Of a DNA stretch of 64,000 nt, positions 32,826 through 40,287 are shown piece after piece; the first letter of the stretch is position 1; every line of letters begins with the position of its first letter. A program made the translations under genes and the position numbers. The notes beneath the pieces are model-generated. The model ran no database searches. It saw only the letters and a list, made by a program, of their open reading frames with translations, and was not told the DNA's origin. The stretch comes from VRUE01 sp963697805 (GTDB taxonomy: Bacteria > Actinomycetota > Thermoleophilia > Solirubrobacterales > 70-9), in NCBI GenBank assembly GCA_963697805.1, contig CAVOPB010000003.1, positions 248,001 to 312,000 on the forward strand, written 5' to 3'.

Positions 32826-32917
32826 AGAAGGGGCGGATTATCTCAGAGGGACCACGCTCGGCACATCGCGGGCGGCCAGGTCGCTACTTTGGAGCTGACC
32901 GGGGTTACCCCGGAGGC

Positions 32918-34075
32918 ATGGACTTGATGGCAAGGCTCGCAACGATCGCGCTGGCGCTGGCGCTTCTGGCTGCCCCCGCGCAGGCTGCCGCCTCCGCGCC
33001 CGCGGGTGCTGCCCGCGCCCCCGCGGGGTTCGTCGGCATCTCCCCGCAATCGGTCCCATCCGACTCTGATTTCGAGTTGATGGCAGAGGCTGACGTCGCC
33101 AGCGTGCGGTTGCCCCTGCCCTGGTCGCAGATCGAGGCGGTCAGCCCGACCGACAGGCCCCCCGACTGGTCCTCCTTCGACCGCGCGGTCGAACTGGCGG
33201 CCGTGCATGGGCTGCACGTCTTTCCCTTCGTCTGGGGGACGGCGCCCTGGCTCTCCGACGTGCCCGGGGTCGAACCGGTCACTCCACGCGAGCTGGCGGC
33301 CTGGCGGTCATTCCTGCGTCGGGCGGCCCTTCGCTATGGGCCCTACGGGGAATTCTGGGAGAACAACCCCGAACTGACGCCGGAGCCGATCCGCAGCTGG
33401 GAGATCTGGAACGAGCCGAACATAGTCACCTTCGGCAGTGCCGACCCGGAGGGTTTCGCCAAGCTGGTGCGGGCCTCAGGGCAGGTCCTGCATCGGGTCG
33501 ACCCTGGTTCGAAGGTGATCCTCGGCGGCCTTTTCGGGCGCCCGCTGCAGGTGCCGCCGAACATGCACCCCGGCCAGTTCCTCTCCCGTTTCTACCGGAC
33601 ACGCAACGTCAAGCAGTGGTTCGACGGCATCGGGCTTCATCCATACGTCGCCGGCGCCGCCGCGATGCGCGGCCAGATCAACAACCTGCGCCGGGTCATG
33701 GACCTCCACCACGACGCGTCGACGCCGATCTACGTGACCGAGCTCGGCTGGGGCTCGGACAGTTACGAGTCGCGCTGGGAGCGGGGGCTCTACGGCCAGG
33801 CCAGTCAGCTCAGTCTCGCCTTCTCGATGCTCTCGAACCACCGGATCGGCTGGCGGATCGCCGGGGTCTGGTGGTTCTCCTGGGCCGACGCGGACGGGCC
33901 CACCTGCCAGTTCTGCGACTCCGCCGGGCTGCTCACCGACAATCGCGAAGCGAAGCCCTCCTGGTACAGGTTCAACATCTGGACCGGGGGGGACCCCGAA
34001 GTCGTCCCCCGCGCGGAGTTCGAACCCGGGCCGTTCGGCTGGGAACAGGGATTGCCTTCCGCCGCCACCGGGTAG
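32918..34075 (+). CDS. Secreted glycoside hydrolase, GH5/GH39-like TIM barrel
   Basis: A signal peptide (ARLATIALALALLAAPAQA) leads a 385-aa clan GH-A-type barrel. The acid/base glutamate is in WNEPN (E166) and the nucleophile is probably E275 in VTELGWG. VASVRLPLPWSQIE and a Trp-rich WWFSWADADG segment fit this clan. Polysaccharide substrate cannot be assigned. It follows the tRNA-Pro gene on the opposite strand. Confidence 0.82.
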   Translation: MDLMARLATIALALALLAAPAQAAASAPAGAARAPAGFVGISPQSVPSDSDFELMAEADVASVRLPLPWSQIEAVSPTDRPPDWSSFDRAVELAAVHGLHVFPFVWGTAPWLSDVPGVEPVTPRELAAWRSFLRRAALRYGPYGEFWENNPELTPEPIRSWEIWNEPNIVTFGSADPEGFAKLVRASGQVLHRVDPGSKVILGGLFGRPLQVPPNMHPGQFLSRFYRTRNVKQWFDGIGLHPYVAGAAAMRGQINNLRRVMDLHHDASTPIYVTELGWGSDSYESRWERGLYGQASQLSLAFSMLSNHRIGWRIAGVWWFSWADADGPTCQFCDSAGLLTDNREAKPSWYRFNIWTGGDPEVVPRAEFEPGPFGWEQGLPSAATG

Positions 34076-34115
34076 CGCGTACCCTGCACCCGTAGGCAAC
34101 CGAAACGGAGGAAGC

Positions 34116-34625
34116 ATGGAGGCTTCGGCGCCCAGCAAGGGCATCTTCGACAGCGCCAATCTCGAGGCCCGCGAACACGTCGTCGAGCTGCTCCGAAAGG
34201 CCTACTGGATGGAGATCGAGACGGTGATGAGCTACATCTCGGCCTCGGTCAACCTCGACGGAGTCCGCGCCCAGGAGGTCAAGGAGTCCCTGAGCAGGGA
34301 CGTCGAAGAGGAGCTGGGTCACGCGCGGCAGTTCGCCGGGCGGATCAAGGAGCTCTACGGGGTCGTGCCCGGCTCCGAGGACTTCGCGGCCGATCAGTCC
34401 TACCTGCAGCCGCCGGCGGAGCAGACCGACATCGTCCATGTGATCCGCGGTGTGATCAAGGCCGAGACCGGGGCGATCGAGCACTACACGCGGATCATCG
34501 AGGAGACCGACGGCGTCGACCCGGTGACGCAGGACATGGTGATCGCGATTCTCCACGACGAGCAGGGCCATCGCCGGCTGTTCGAGGGGTTCCTGCGGGA
34601 GTACGAGATCGAGGGAATCGACTAG
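34116..34625 (+). CDS. Ferritin-like diiron protein
   Basis: This 169-aa four-helix bundle has diiron ligands: a Glu in WMEIETVMSY, E-E-x-x-H in DVEEELGHARQFA, another Glu in KAETGAIEHY and DEQGHRRLFE. It resembles bacterioferritin/Dps-like actinobacterial proteins. It may store or detoxify iron. A GGAGG Shine-Dalgarno (ACGGAGGAAGC) precedes ATG 34116. The BrkB-type gene follows after 7 nt. Confidence 0.85.
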   Translation: MEASAPSKGIFDSANLEAREHVVELLRKAYWMEIETVMSYISASVNLDGVRAQEVKESLSRDVEEELGHARQFAGRIKELYGVVPGSEDFAADQSYLQPPAEQTDIVHVIRGVIKAETGAIEHYTRIIEETDGVDPVTQDMVIAILHDEQGHRRLFEGFLREYEIEGID

Positions 34626-34632
34626 CCCGAAG

Positions 34633-35472
34633 GTGGACCGGCCGGGGCCCGTCCACGCGCTCGACCGGTTCCAGCAGCGGCACCCGGCGCTGGCCATACC
34701 GGTCGCCGTCGGCAGGAAGTTCGGCGAGGACGAGGGCGGCAACCTGACGGCGCTGATCGCCTACCGGGCGTTCTTCTCGCTGTTCCCGCTTCTGCTCCTC
34801 CTCACCTCGGTCCTCGGCTTCGTCCTCGCCGACGACCCCGGTCTGCGAAAGGACGCGATCGACTCTGTCCTCGGCCAGTTCCCGGTCGTCGGCGAGCAGA
34901 TCCGGGTCGGAACCCTGGAAGGAAGCGGGGTTGCGCTTGCGGTCGGGATCGTCGGATCGCTCTGGGCCGGCCTCGGCGTCGTCCTCGCAACCGGTGAAGC
35001 GCTGGACCGGATCTGGCACGTCCCTCACGGTGATCGGCCGGGGTTCCTGTCATCGCGGCTGCGCTCGCTGGCAATCCTCGGAATCCTCGGCACCCTGACG
35101 CTTGCCTCGACCGTCGCCTCCGGACTGGTCGGTGGTGGCAGCATTGGAGCAGCCTGGGGCCTGGCCGTGTCACTGGGCCTCAATCTGCTGATCTTCGGCG
35201 CCATCTTCCATCTCCTGACGAGCGCCCCGTCGCCGATCGGGGTGATCCTCCCCGGAGCGGCGGTGGCCGCAGTCGGGTGGGCGATCCTGCAGCTGGTCGG
35301 CGGCTACTTCGTCGCCCACCAGATCGAGGGGGCCAGTGCCGCCTACGGCACGTTTGCCCTCGTGATCGGCCTCCTCGCCTGGGTCCATCTGGGGGCGATG
35401 CTGACGATTCTCTGCGCCGAGCTGAACGCGGTTCGGGCAAAGGGCCTATGGCCTCCGAGCCTGTTCTCCTAG
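34633..35472 (+). CDS. YihY/BrkB family membrane protein
   Basis: This 279-aa protein has about six membrane helices. The family signature GGNLTALIAYRAFFSLFPLL occurs at about 36-55, and GLLAWVHLGAMLTILCAELN near the end. Members are poorly characterised inner-membrane proteins. GTG 34633 is just after the ferritin gene. Confidence 0.88.
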   Translation: MDRPGPVHALDRFQQRHPALAIPVAVGRKFGEDEGGNLTALIAYRAFFSLFPLLLLLTSVLGFVLADDPGLRKDAIDSVLGQFPVVGEQIRVGTLEGSGVALAVGIVGSLWAGLGVVLATGEALDRIWHVPHGDRPGFLSSRLRSLAILGILGTLTLASTVASGLVGGGSIGAAWGLAVSLGLNLLIFGAIFHLLTSAPSPIGVILPGAAVAAVGWAILQLVGGYFVAHQIEGASAAYGTFALVIGLLAWVHLGAMLTILCAELNAVRAKGLWPPSLFS

Positions 35473-35480
35473 TCGCCGGA

Positions 35481-35509
35481 TTGGACATCTGGCCGGTATC
35501 GGGCATACT
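35481..35509 (+). promoter_or_regulatory. Housekeeping-type promoter of the phosphatase gene
   Basis: TTGGAC (35481-35486), a 17-bp spacer and CATACT (35504-35509) form a reasonable -35/-10 pair. They lie 36 bp before the start codon. Confidence 0.45.
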
Positions 35510-35545
35510 GTGTTTTTGGTAGAGACGACCGGGAAGGCGGGATAG

Positions 35546-36955
35546 TTGCGAGTGGGTGGGATCGCGGAGGCGATCGTGGTGGTTCTCGCCCTGGTGGCGT
35601 TGGCGGCGACCCTCTGGGTGCTGTTCAGCCGCGAGCGCGAGGCTCGCCGCCGCTACCGGATCCTGAGCGAAACTGCTGCGGTCTCGGATGCCGGCGGCTC
35701 GCTCGAGGTCACGATCGAGGCGATCTGCGACATCCTCGTGCCGAACTTCGCCGACTTCTGCATGATCGACCTCTTCGACGAGAACGGTGAGGTCACGCGT
35801 GCCGGACTGCGCGTCTCCCCCGGTGGGGACGAGGGGGCGGAGGCGGGCCTTGCCGCGCGCCGGCCGTCGATTCCCGATCGGATGATCGAGGGCGACGACG
35901 GGATCTCGCTGACGCCCCGCTTCTATGAGCGGATGTCCGACCGCGATCTCGAGAAGCTCGCCGACGGCCCCGAGGATTTCGAGTTCCTGAAGAGCCTGCG
36001 AGCCCGCTCGGCAATCACCGTCGCTCTCAATGCCCGCGGCAAGGTCACCGGCGCGCTGACGCTGGCCGTCGCCTGGTCGGGCCGCCGCTACACCGACGAG
36101 GACGCCCACTTCGCCTGGGTCCTCTCCGGAAGGGTCGCGCTTGCGCTCGACAACTGCGGCCTCTTTGCCGACCTCGAGAGGGCTGAGCAGGCCAGGGCCG
36201 AGATTGCCGAGACCCTGCAGCGCGGGCTGCTGCCGCCGCCGCTGCCGAACATCCCCGGCTGGTCGGTCGCCGCGACGTACCGGCCCGCCGGCTCCGAGAA
36301 CGAGGTCGGCGGCGACTTCTATGAGGTCTTTCGGGTCGCCGACGGCTGGATGCTGGTTATCGGCGACGTGACGGGCCACGGCGCCCGCGCCGCCTCGCTG
36401 ACCGCGGTCGCCCGCTATACCCTCCGCACGGCCGCGACGCTCACCGGCGACCCCGTCCTGGCGCTGGAGACCCTCAATCGCGCCCTGTTCGTCCGCGGCG
36501 ACTCCTCGCTGTGCAGCGTCGTCGCCCTGGCGATCAGCGAGGATCCTTCGGAGTCGGTGGGGATCGCCGTCGCCGGCCACCCGCCCCCGCTCCTGATCGA
36601 CGGCGAGCGGGTCAATGAGGTCTGCGAGGCCGACCCGGTGCTCGGTGCCTTCGACGATGCCCACTGGACGGTCTCGCGTCTCCTGCTCGAGCCGGGCCAG
36701 CATCTCGTCGTCGTCACCGACGGGGTCATCGAGGCACAGGGCGCCGGCGAGCGCTTCGGCGAGGACCGATTGCGGGCCGAGCTCAGCGGCGCCCGCGATC
36801 CGACCGAGGTCGTCGGGCGAATCGAGGGTTCACTGCAGGCGTTCACCGAGGGCGAGATCGACGACGACGTCGCGATCCTCGTGCTCGCGCCCGGCGCCGA
36901 TGCCACATCGAGGCGCCCCGCGGCGATTTCGAACATCGAGGTCGCCCATGGCTGA
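35546..36955 (+). CDS. GAF-linked PP2C/SpoIIE-type serine phosphatase (RsbU-like)
   Basis: This 469-aa protein has an N-terminal membrane helix (AIVVVLALVALAATLWVLF), a GAF-like sensor region (about 40-205) and a PP2C phosphatase domain (about 215-455). The metal-binding Asp residues are in NEVGGDFYEVF, IGDVTGHG, TDGVIEA and DDDVAILVL. Such proteins dephosphorylate STAS antagonists to release a sigma factor. STAS, anti-sigma and sigma genes lie just downstream. TTG 35546 is used; GTG 35552 is an alternative. Its end overlaps the next gene (ATGGCTGA). Confidence 0.88.
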   Translation: MRVGGIAEAIVVVLALVALAATLWVLFSREREARRRYRILSETAAVSDAGGSLEVTIEAICDILVPNFADFCMIDLFDENGEVTRAGLRVSPGGDEGAEAGLAARRPSIPDRMIEGDDGISLTPRFYERMSDRDLEKLADGPEDFEFLKSLRARSAITVALNARGKVTGALTLAVAWSGRRYTDEDAHFAWVLSGRVALALDNCGLFADLERAEQARAEIAETLQRGLLPPPLPNIPGWSVAATYRPAGSENEVGGDFYEVFRVADGWMLVIGDVTGHGARAASLTAVARYTLRTAATLTGDPVLALETLNRALFVRGDSSLCSVVALAISEDPSESVGIAVAGHPPPLLIDGERVNEVCEADPVLGAFDDAHWTVSRLLLEPGQHLVVVTDGVIEAQGAGERFGEDRLRAELSGARDPTEVVGRIEGSLQAFTEGEIDDDVAILVLAPGADATSRRPAAISNIEVAHG

Positions 36956-37358
36956 TTCACATCTCGAGCTGGTCGAACGTCTCTACGGCGCCTTCAACCG
37001 CCGCGATCCCGAGGGGATCGTTGCGATCTGCGACGAGGCGATGGAGTTCTTCCCGTTCGAAACCGCCGGCGCCGTCGGCCGCGAGACCCCCTACGTCGGC
37101 CGGGAGGGGCTGCGCGAATACCTCGCCGACGCCGCCCAGGTCTGGGAAGAGCTGATCGTCACTCCCAGCGATGTCGAGCAGATCGGGGACCAGATCCTGG
37201 TCCGGGGCCGGGTCTACGTGCGCAGCAGGGAGCTGGGCATACGTGACATACCTGCCGCCTGGGTCTGGGGTGTCCGCGAGGGCCGCTTCGTCCGCGGAGA
37301 AGTCTTCCCGAGCCCGTCCGCCGCCGAGGCCCGTTTCGCCAACCTGACCGTGGTCTAG
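36948..37358 (+). CDS. SnoaL/NTF2-like protein
   Basis: This 136-aa protein has the SnoaL-type pattern LELVERLYGAFNRRDPEGIV at the start and a GREGLREYLADA segment. The fold is a cone-shaped alpha+beta barrel that may bind a small ligand. It overlaps the phosphatase gene by 8 nt. Its TAG overlaps the convergent STAS stop as CTAG. Confidence 0.75.
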   Translation: MADSHLELVERLYGAFNRRDPEGIVAICDEAMEFFPFETAGAVGRETPYVGREGLREYLADAAQVWEELIVTPSDVEQIGDQILVRGRVYVRSRELGIRDIPAAWVWGVREGRFVRGEVFPSPSAAEARFANLTVV

Positions 37359-37744
37359 GCGCCGGCCGGAGCCCCGCCGCGCAGCTCGGCGAGGGCCGCG
37401 TCGCGCTGCTCATGCACGGAGATCGAGGAGTCGACCCCGGTGATCCTCAGCAGCCGCCGGACCTGGGTGTTGACGCAGCAGAGGACCAGCTGACCCTCGC
37501 CCCCGGTCTCGCCACCGCGATCGAGCCGCTGCCAGGAGCGGACGATCAGCGCGATTCCCGTCGAGTCGATGAAATCGCACTCGGTGAGATCGATCACGAC
37601 CTGGGCGCTGTCGCCGGAAGCAACCTCGCCGAGGCCTGCCTCGAGCTCTGGGGCGGTGTCCATGTCGAGCTCCCCGCGCACGGTGAAGGCTCGAATCCCG
37701 TCCTCCAGCTCCTCCCTTTGGACCTCAAATGGCACCGGATTCAC
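37355..37744 (-). CDS. STAS-domain anti-sigma factor antagonist (RsbV-like)
   Basis: This 129-aa protein has the STAS core TVRGELDMDTAPELEAGLGE and the phosphorylation site in VIDLTECDFIDSTGIALIV. Dephosphorylated antagonist binds the anti-sigma kinase and frees sigma. The divergent neighbour is that kinase. GTG 37744 follows TAGGAT by 6 nt, so it looks leaderless. Confidence 0.9.
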   Translation of the reverse strand: MNPVPFEVQREELEDGIRAFTVRGELDMDTAPELEAGLGEVASGDSAQVVIDLTECDFIDSTGIALIVRSWQRLDRGGETGGEGQLVLCCVNTQVRRLLRITGVDSSISVHEQRDAALAELRGGAPAGA

Positions 37745-37750
37745 GCGCCG

Positions 37751-37756
37751 ATCCTA
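37751..37756 (-). promoter_or_regulatory. Candidate -10 box of leaderless STAS gene
   Basis: TAGGAT on the minus strand ends 6 nt before GTG 37744. The same arrangement is seen before lemA. Confidence 0.45.
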
Positions 37757-37786
37757 GCGCAGCCAGACGGCCCACCTACTGTCGTT

Positions 37787-37812
37787 GTTTGCCACCCACG
37801 CGGTTTGGGTAC
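37787..37812 (+). promoter_or_regulatory. SigB-type promoter of the anti-sigma gene
   Basis: GTTTGC (37787-37792), a 14-nt spacer and GGGTAC (37807-37812) match SigB/SigF-type promoters. The copy before the sigma gene has the same -35 and the same spacer length. It lies 68 bp before ATG 37881. Confidence 0.65.
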
Positions 37813-37880
37813 TTCCTTGGGCGAGAGCCGGGCGGGTAAGCTCGGCGGCCCCGGGGAAGCTCCCCAGCGGGGATTGCGGT

Positions 37881-38744
37881 ATGGCCGAAACCTCGACTAT
37901 CAGCGAACAGCCCAGGGGGCTTCAGATGTTGCTTCCGGCAAGAACGGAGAACGTGGCGGTGGTCCGACACGCTCTCGCCGGTCTCGCTGAGGAGATCGGG
38001 ATGGACGAGGCGGGAATCGCCGACCTCAAGACCGTCGTGACCGAGGCCTGCATGAATGTCGTCGCCCATGCCTACGCGGGCGAGCCGGGCCCCTTGACGA
38101 TCGAAGCCAACCCCGATGCCGATGGCCTCACGATCGTCGTCCGTGACCAGGGCCGCGGGATCAGGCCGCAGGCCGATGTCAACGCCTCCAGCCTGAGGCT
38201 CGGTCTGTCGTTGATCGCGGCCCTCTCGAGCAGCTTCGCGATCTCGGGTGGCCTCGACCGCGGCACCGAGGTCTCGATGCGGGTTCCCCTCAAGGGAGGT
38301 GGCGCCGACGGAGGCGGTACCGACGGTGACGGCGACACCGTCGAGATCAGGCCGACCCCGACGAGGCGCACGGAGGTGCTCGCCGACCGCCCGGAGCTGC
38401 TGGCCCCGGTCCTGGCCAGCATCGTCGGCGCTCTCGCCGCGCGCCGCGATCTCTCGGTCGACCGCATGTCCGACGCGGTCCTCGTCACCGACGCGATCGC
38501 TGCAGCGGCGCCTGCCCGATTCGCGGACGGCCGCGTCCGTCTCGGGCTCGAGGACGACGAGGGCGCGATCCAGCTCCGCCTCGGGCCGATGGACCCCGGC
38601 GGGGCTGAGCAGATCCGTGAGGACCTGATGGTTCCGGAAGTTGGCGGCTCGCTCGAAACGCTCGTCGACGAACTCACCGTCGAGGAGTCGGAGGACGGCG
38701 AGTACCTGCTGATCAGCTTTGCGGCGGCTCCTCCTGCTCCTTGA
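37881..38744 (+). CDS. Anti-sigma regulatory factor (RsbW-like kinase) with second degenerate domain
   Basis: The N-terminal half (15-137) is an HATPase_c-type serine kinase: N-box-like EACMNVVAHAY (56-66), G1 DQGRGI (89-94) and a G2-like LRLGLSLI. After a Gly/Asp-rich linker, the C-terminal half (about 165-285) repeats the helix pattern (LLAPVLASIVGALAARRDLS, VLVTDAIAAAAP) but lacks the N-box and glycine motifs. It could be a non-catalytic dimer partner fused in cis. The 3' end overlaps the convergent sigma gene by 32 bp. ATG 37881 is preferred over upstream codons because the SigB-type promoter lies in that stretch. Confidence 0.85.
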   Translation: MAETSTISEQPRGLQMLLPARTENVAVVRHALAGLAEEIGMDEAGIADLKTVVTEACMNVVAHAYAGEPGPLTIEANPDADGLTIVVRDQGRGIRPQADVNASSLRLGLSLIAALSSSFAISGGLDRGTEVSMRVPLKGGGADGGGTDGDGDTVEIRPTPTRRTEVLADRPELLAPVLASIVGALAARRDLSVDRMSDAVLVTDAIAAAAPARFADGRVRLGLEDDEGAIQLRLGPMDPGGAEQIREDLMVPEVGGSLETLVDELTVEESEDGEYLLISFAAAPPAP

Positions 38745-39525
38745 TCTGCTCCCGGATCCTGCTCAGGGCCCGGCGCAGGATCCGCGACACGTGCATCTGG
38801 GAGTGACCGACGCGCTCGGCGATCTGGGATTGGGTCATATCGTCGACGAATCGCATCCGCAACACCAACCGCTCACGCTCGTCGAGAAAGGGGAGGGCGG
38901 CGTCGAGCGCGATCCTTCCCTCGACCAACTCGAAGCCCTCGTCCTCTTCGCCGATCCACTCCGATGGGGTGGCTTCCTCGGCGTCGTCGCCCCCGGCCGG
39001 CCGGTCGAGTGAGAGCGGCCGGCGGTTGTGGTTTGCCTCGAGGACCTCGAGGACGTCGCCCATCTCCAGTTCGAGCCGCTCGGCGATCTGGGCGACCGAG
39101 GGCGAGCTCTGCAGCTCCTTGGTCAGCTCGGTGATCGCCTTGTCGACGTCGGCCATCCTGTCGTGGAGGCCGCGCGGGACCCGCACCGTCCAGACCCGGT
39201 CGCGGAAGTGGCGTTTCAGCTCGCCGAGGATCGTCGGCGTCGCGAACGCGGTAAACGGGATGCCGCGGTCGGGGTCGAATCGGTCGACGGCGTTGAGGAG
39301 GCCGATGTTGGCGACCTGGAGCAGGTCGTCGAGCGACTCGGTCGCCCCGCGGTAGCGCAGCGCCAGCCGCTTCGCAAACGCCATATTTCGGCGCACCAGC
39401 TCGTCCCGCGCCGATTGGTCGCGGTTGCTGGCAAGGAGCTTCCAGAGCTCGCGTTCGCGGGCCAGGCCCTCATCGGGCCCCGGGCCCGCGACACCGGCCT
39501 CGTCTATGTGGTGCTGAGCAGCCAT
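38713..39525 (-). CDS. SigB/SigF-type RNA polymerase sigma factor
   Basis: This 270-aa group 3 sigma factor has region 2 (NMAFAKRLALRYRGATESLD and DLLQVANIGLLNAVDRFDP; RGIPFTAFATPTILGELKRH), region 3 (SPSVAQIAERL) and region 4 (RERLVLRMRFVDDMTQSQIA followed by ERVGHSQMHVSRIL). Regulation by the neighbouring kinase and antagonist is inferred from context. Its own upstream region has a GTTTGC-N14-GGGTAT promoter, so it is probably autoregulated. The sodA gene is divergent. Confidence 0.93.
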   Translation of the reverse strand: MAAQHHIDEAGVAGPGPDEGLARERELWKLLASNRDQSARDELVRRNMAFAKRLALRYRGATESLDDLLQVANIGLLNAVDRFDPDRGIPFTAFATPTILGELKRHFRDRVWTVRVPRGLHDRMADVDKAITELTKELQSSPSVAQIAERLELEMGDVLEVLEANHNRRPLSLDRPAGGDDAEEATPSEWIGEEDEGFELVEGRIALDAALPFLDERERLVLRMRFVDDMTQSQIAERVGHSQMHVSRILRRALSRIREQIKEQEEPPQS

Positions 39526-39604
39526 TCAGTCCGATCGCCGCCCTGGAGCCTCGCTCGGGCCGTGCAGCGGTACCCCAACCGTAGTCATCGCGCGTTCCTG
39601 GCGG

Positions 39605-39630
39605 ATACCCGTGTGTCGCCGCCGGCAAAC
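39605..39630 (-). promoter_or_regulatory. SigB-type promoter of the sigma gene
   Basis: On the minus strand GTTTGC (39630-39625), a 14-nt spacer and GGGTAT (39610-39605) lie 79 bp before the sigma ATG. The motif is nearly the same as that upstream of the anti-sigma gene. It implies positive autoregulation. Confidence 0.65.
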
Positions 39631-39684
39631 CGGGCAGGTTAGGCTGCGAGGAACCCCGAAATCCCGATCAAAGAGGAGTTGCAG

Positions 39685-40284
39685 ATGGCTTTCTCCGTTC
39701 CCGATTTGCCCTACGCCTACGACGCGCTCGAGCCCCACATCGATGAGGCGACGATGCGTGTTCACCACGACAAACACCATCAGGCCTACGTCGACAAAGC
39801 CAACGCCGCCCTCGAGGGGACCGAGTGGGCCGATCGCGATGTCGAGGACGTCCTCCGCAACCTCTCCAGCCTCCCCGGCGACAAGCAGGGACCGGTCCGC
39901 AACAATGCCGGCGGCCATTTCAATCACACCCTCTTCTGGCAGATGCTGAGCCCTGACGGCGGTGGCGAGCCAGATGGCGACCTCGGCGCGGCGATCGCCG
40001 AGACCTTCGGTTCATTCGACTCCTTCAAGGAGGAGTTCAAAAACGCCGGCATCGCGCGCTTCGGCTCGGGCTGGGCCTGGCTGGTGCGCGACGGATCCGG
40101 CCTCGCGGTCGTCTCGACCCCGAATCAGGACTCGCCGGTCTCCGACGGCAGCAACCCGCTGCTCGGCTGCGACGTCTGGGAGCACGCCTACTATCTGAAG
40201 TACCAGAACAAACGCCCCGATTACATCGACGCCTTTTGGAATGTCGTCAACTGGGGTTATGTCGCGGAGCGCTTTGCTGAATAG
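39685..40284 (+). CDS. sodA: Superoxide dismutase (Fe/Mn type)
   Basis: This 199-aa enzyme has PDLPYAYDALEPHIDEATMR at the start and metal ligands in MRVHHDKHHQAY, NNAGGHFNHTLFW, and DVWEHAYYLKYQNKRPDYID (Asp and His). Metal preference cannot be decided. ATG 39685 is supported by AGAGGAG 8 nt upstream. It is divergent from the sigma gene, 159 bp apart, which suggests but does not prove stress-linked control. Confidence 0.95.
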   Translation: MAFSVPDLPYAYDALEPHIDEATMRVHHDKHHQAYVDKANAALEGTEWADRDVEDVLRNLSSLPGDKQGPVRNNAGGHFNHTLFWQMLSPDGGGEPDGDLGAAIAETFGSFDSFKEEFKNAGIARFGSGWAWLVRDGSGLAVVSTPNQDSPVSDGSNPLLGCDVWEHAYYLKYQNKRPDYIDAFWNVVNWGYVAERFAE

Positions 40285-40287
40285 CGT

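Noticed and set aside
34060..34100. Fourth SigB-type promoter (GTTTCG-N16-GGGTAC, minus strand)
   Set aside because: It would fire antisense into the glycosidase gene, the spacer is long, and the -10 falls within the end of that gene.
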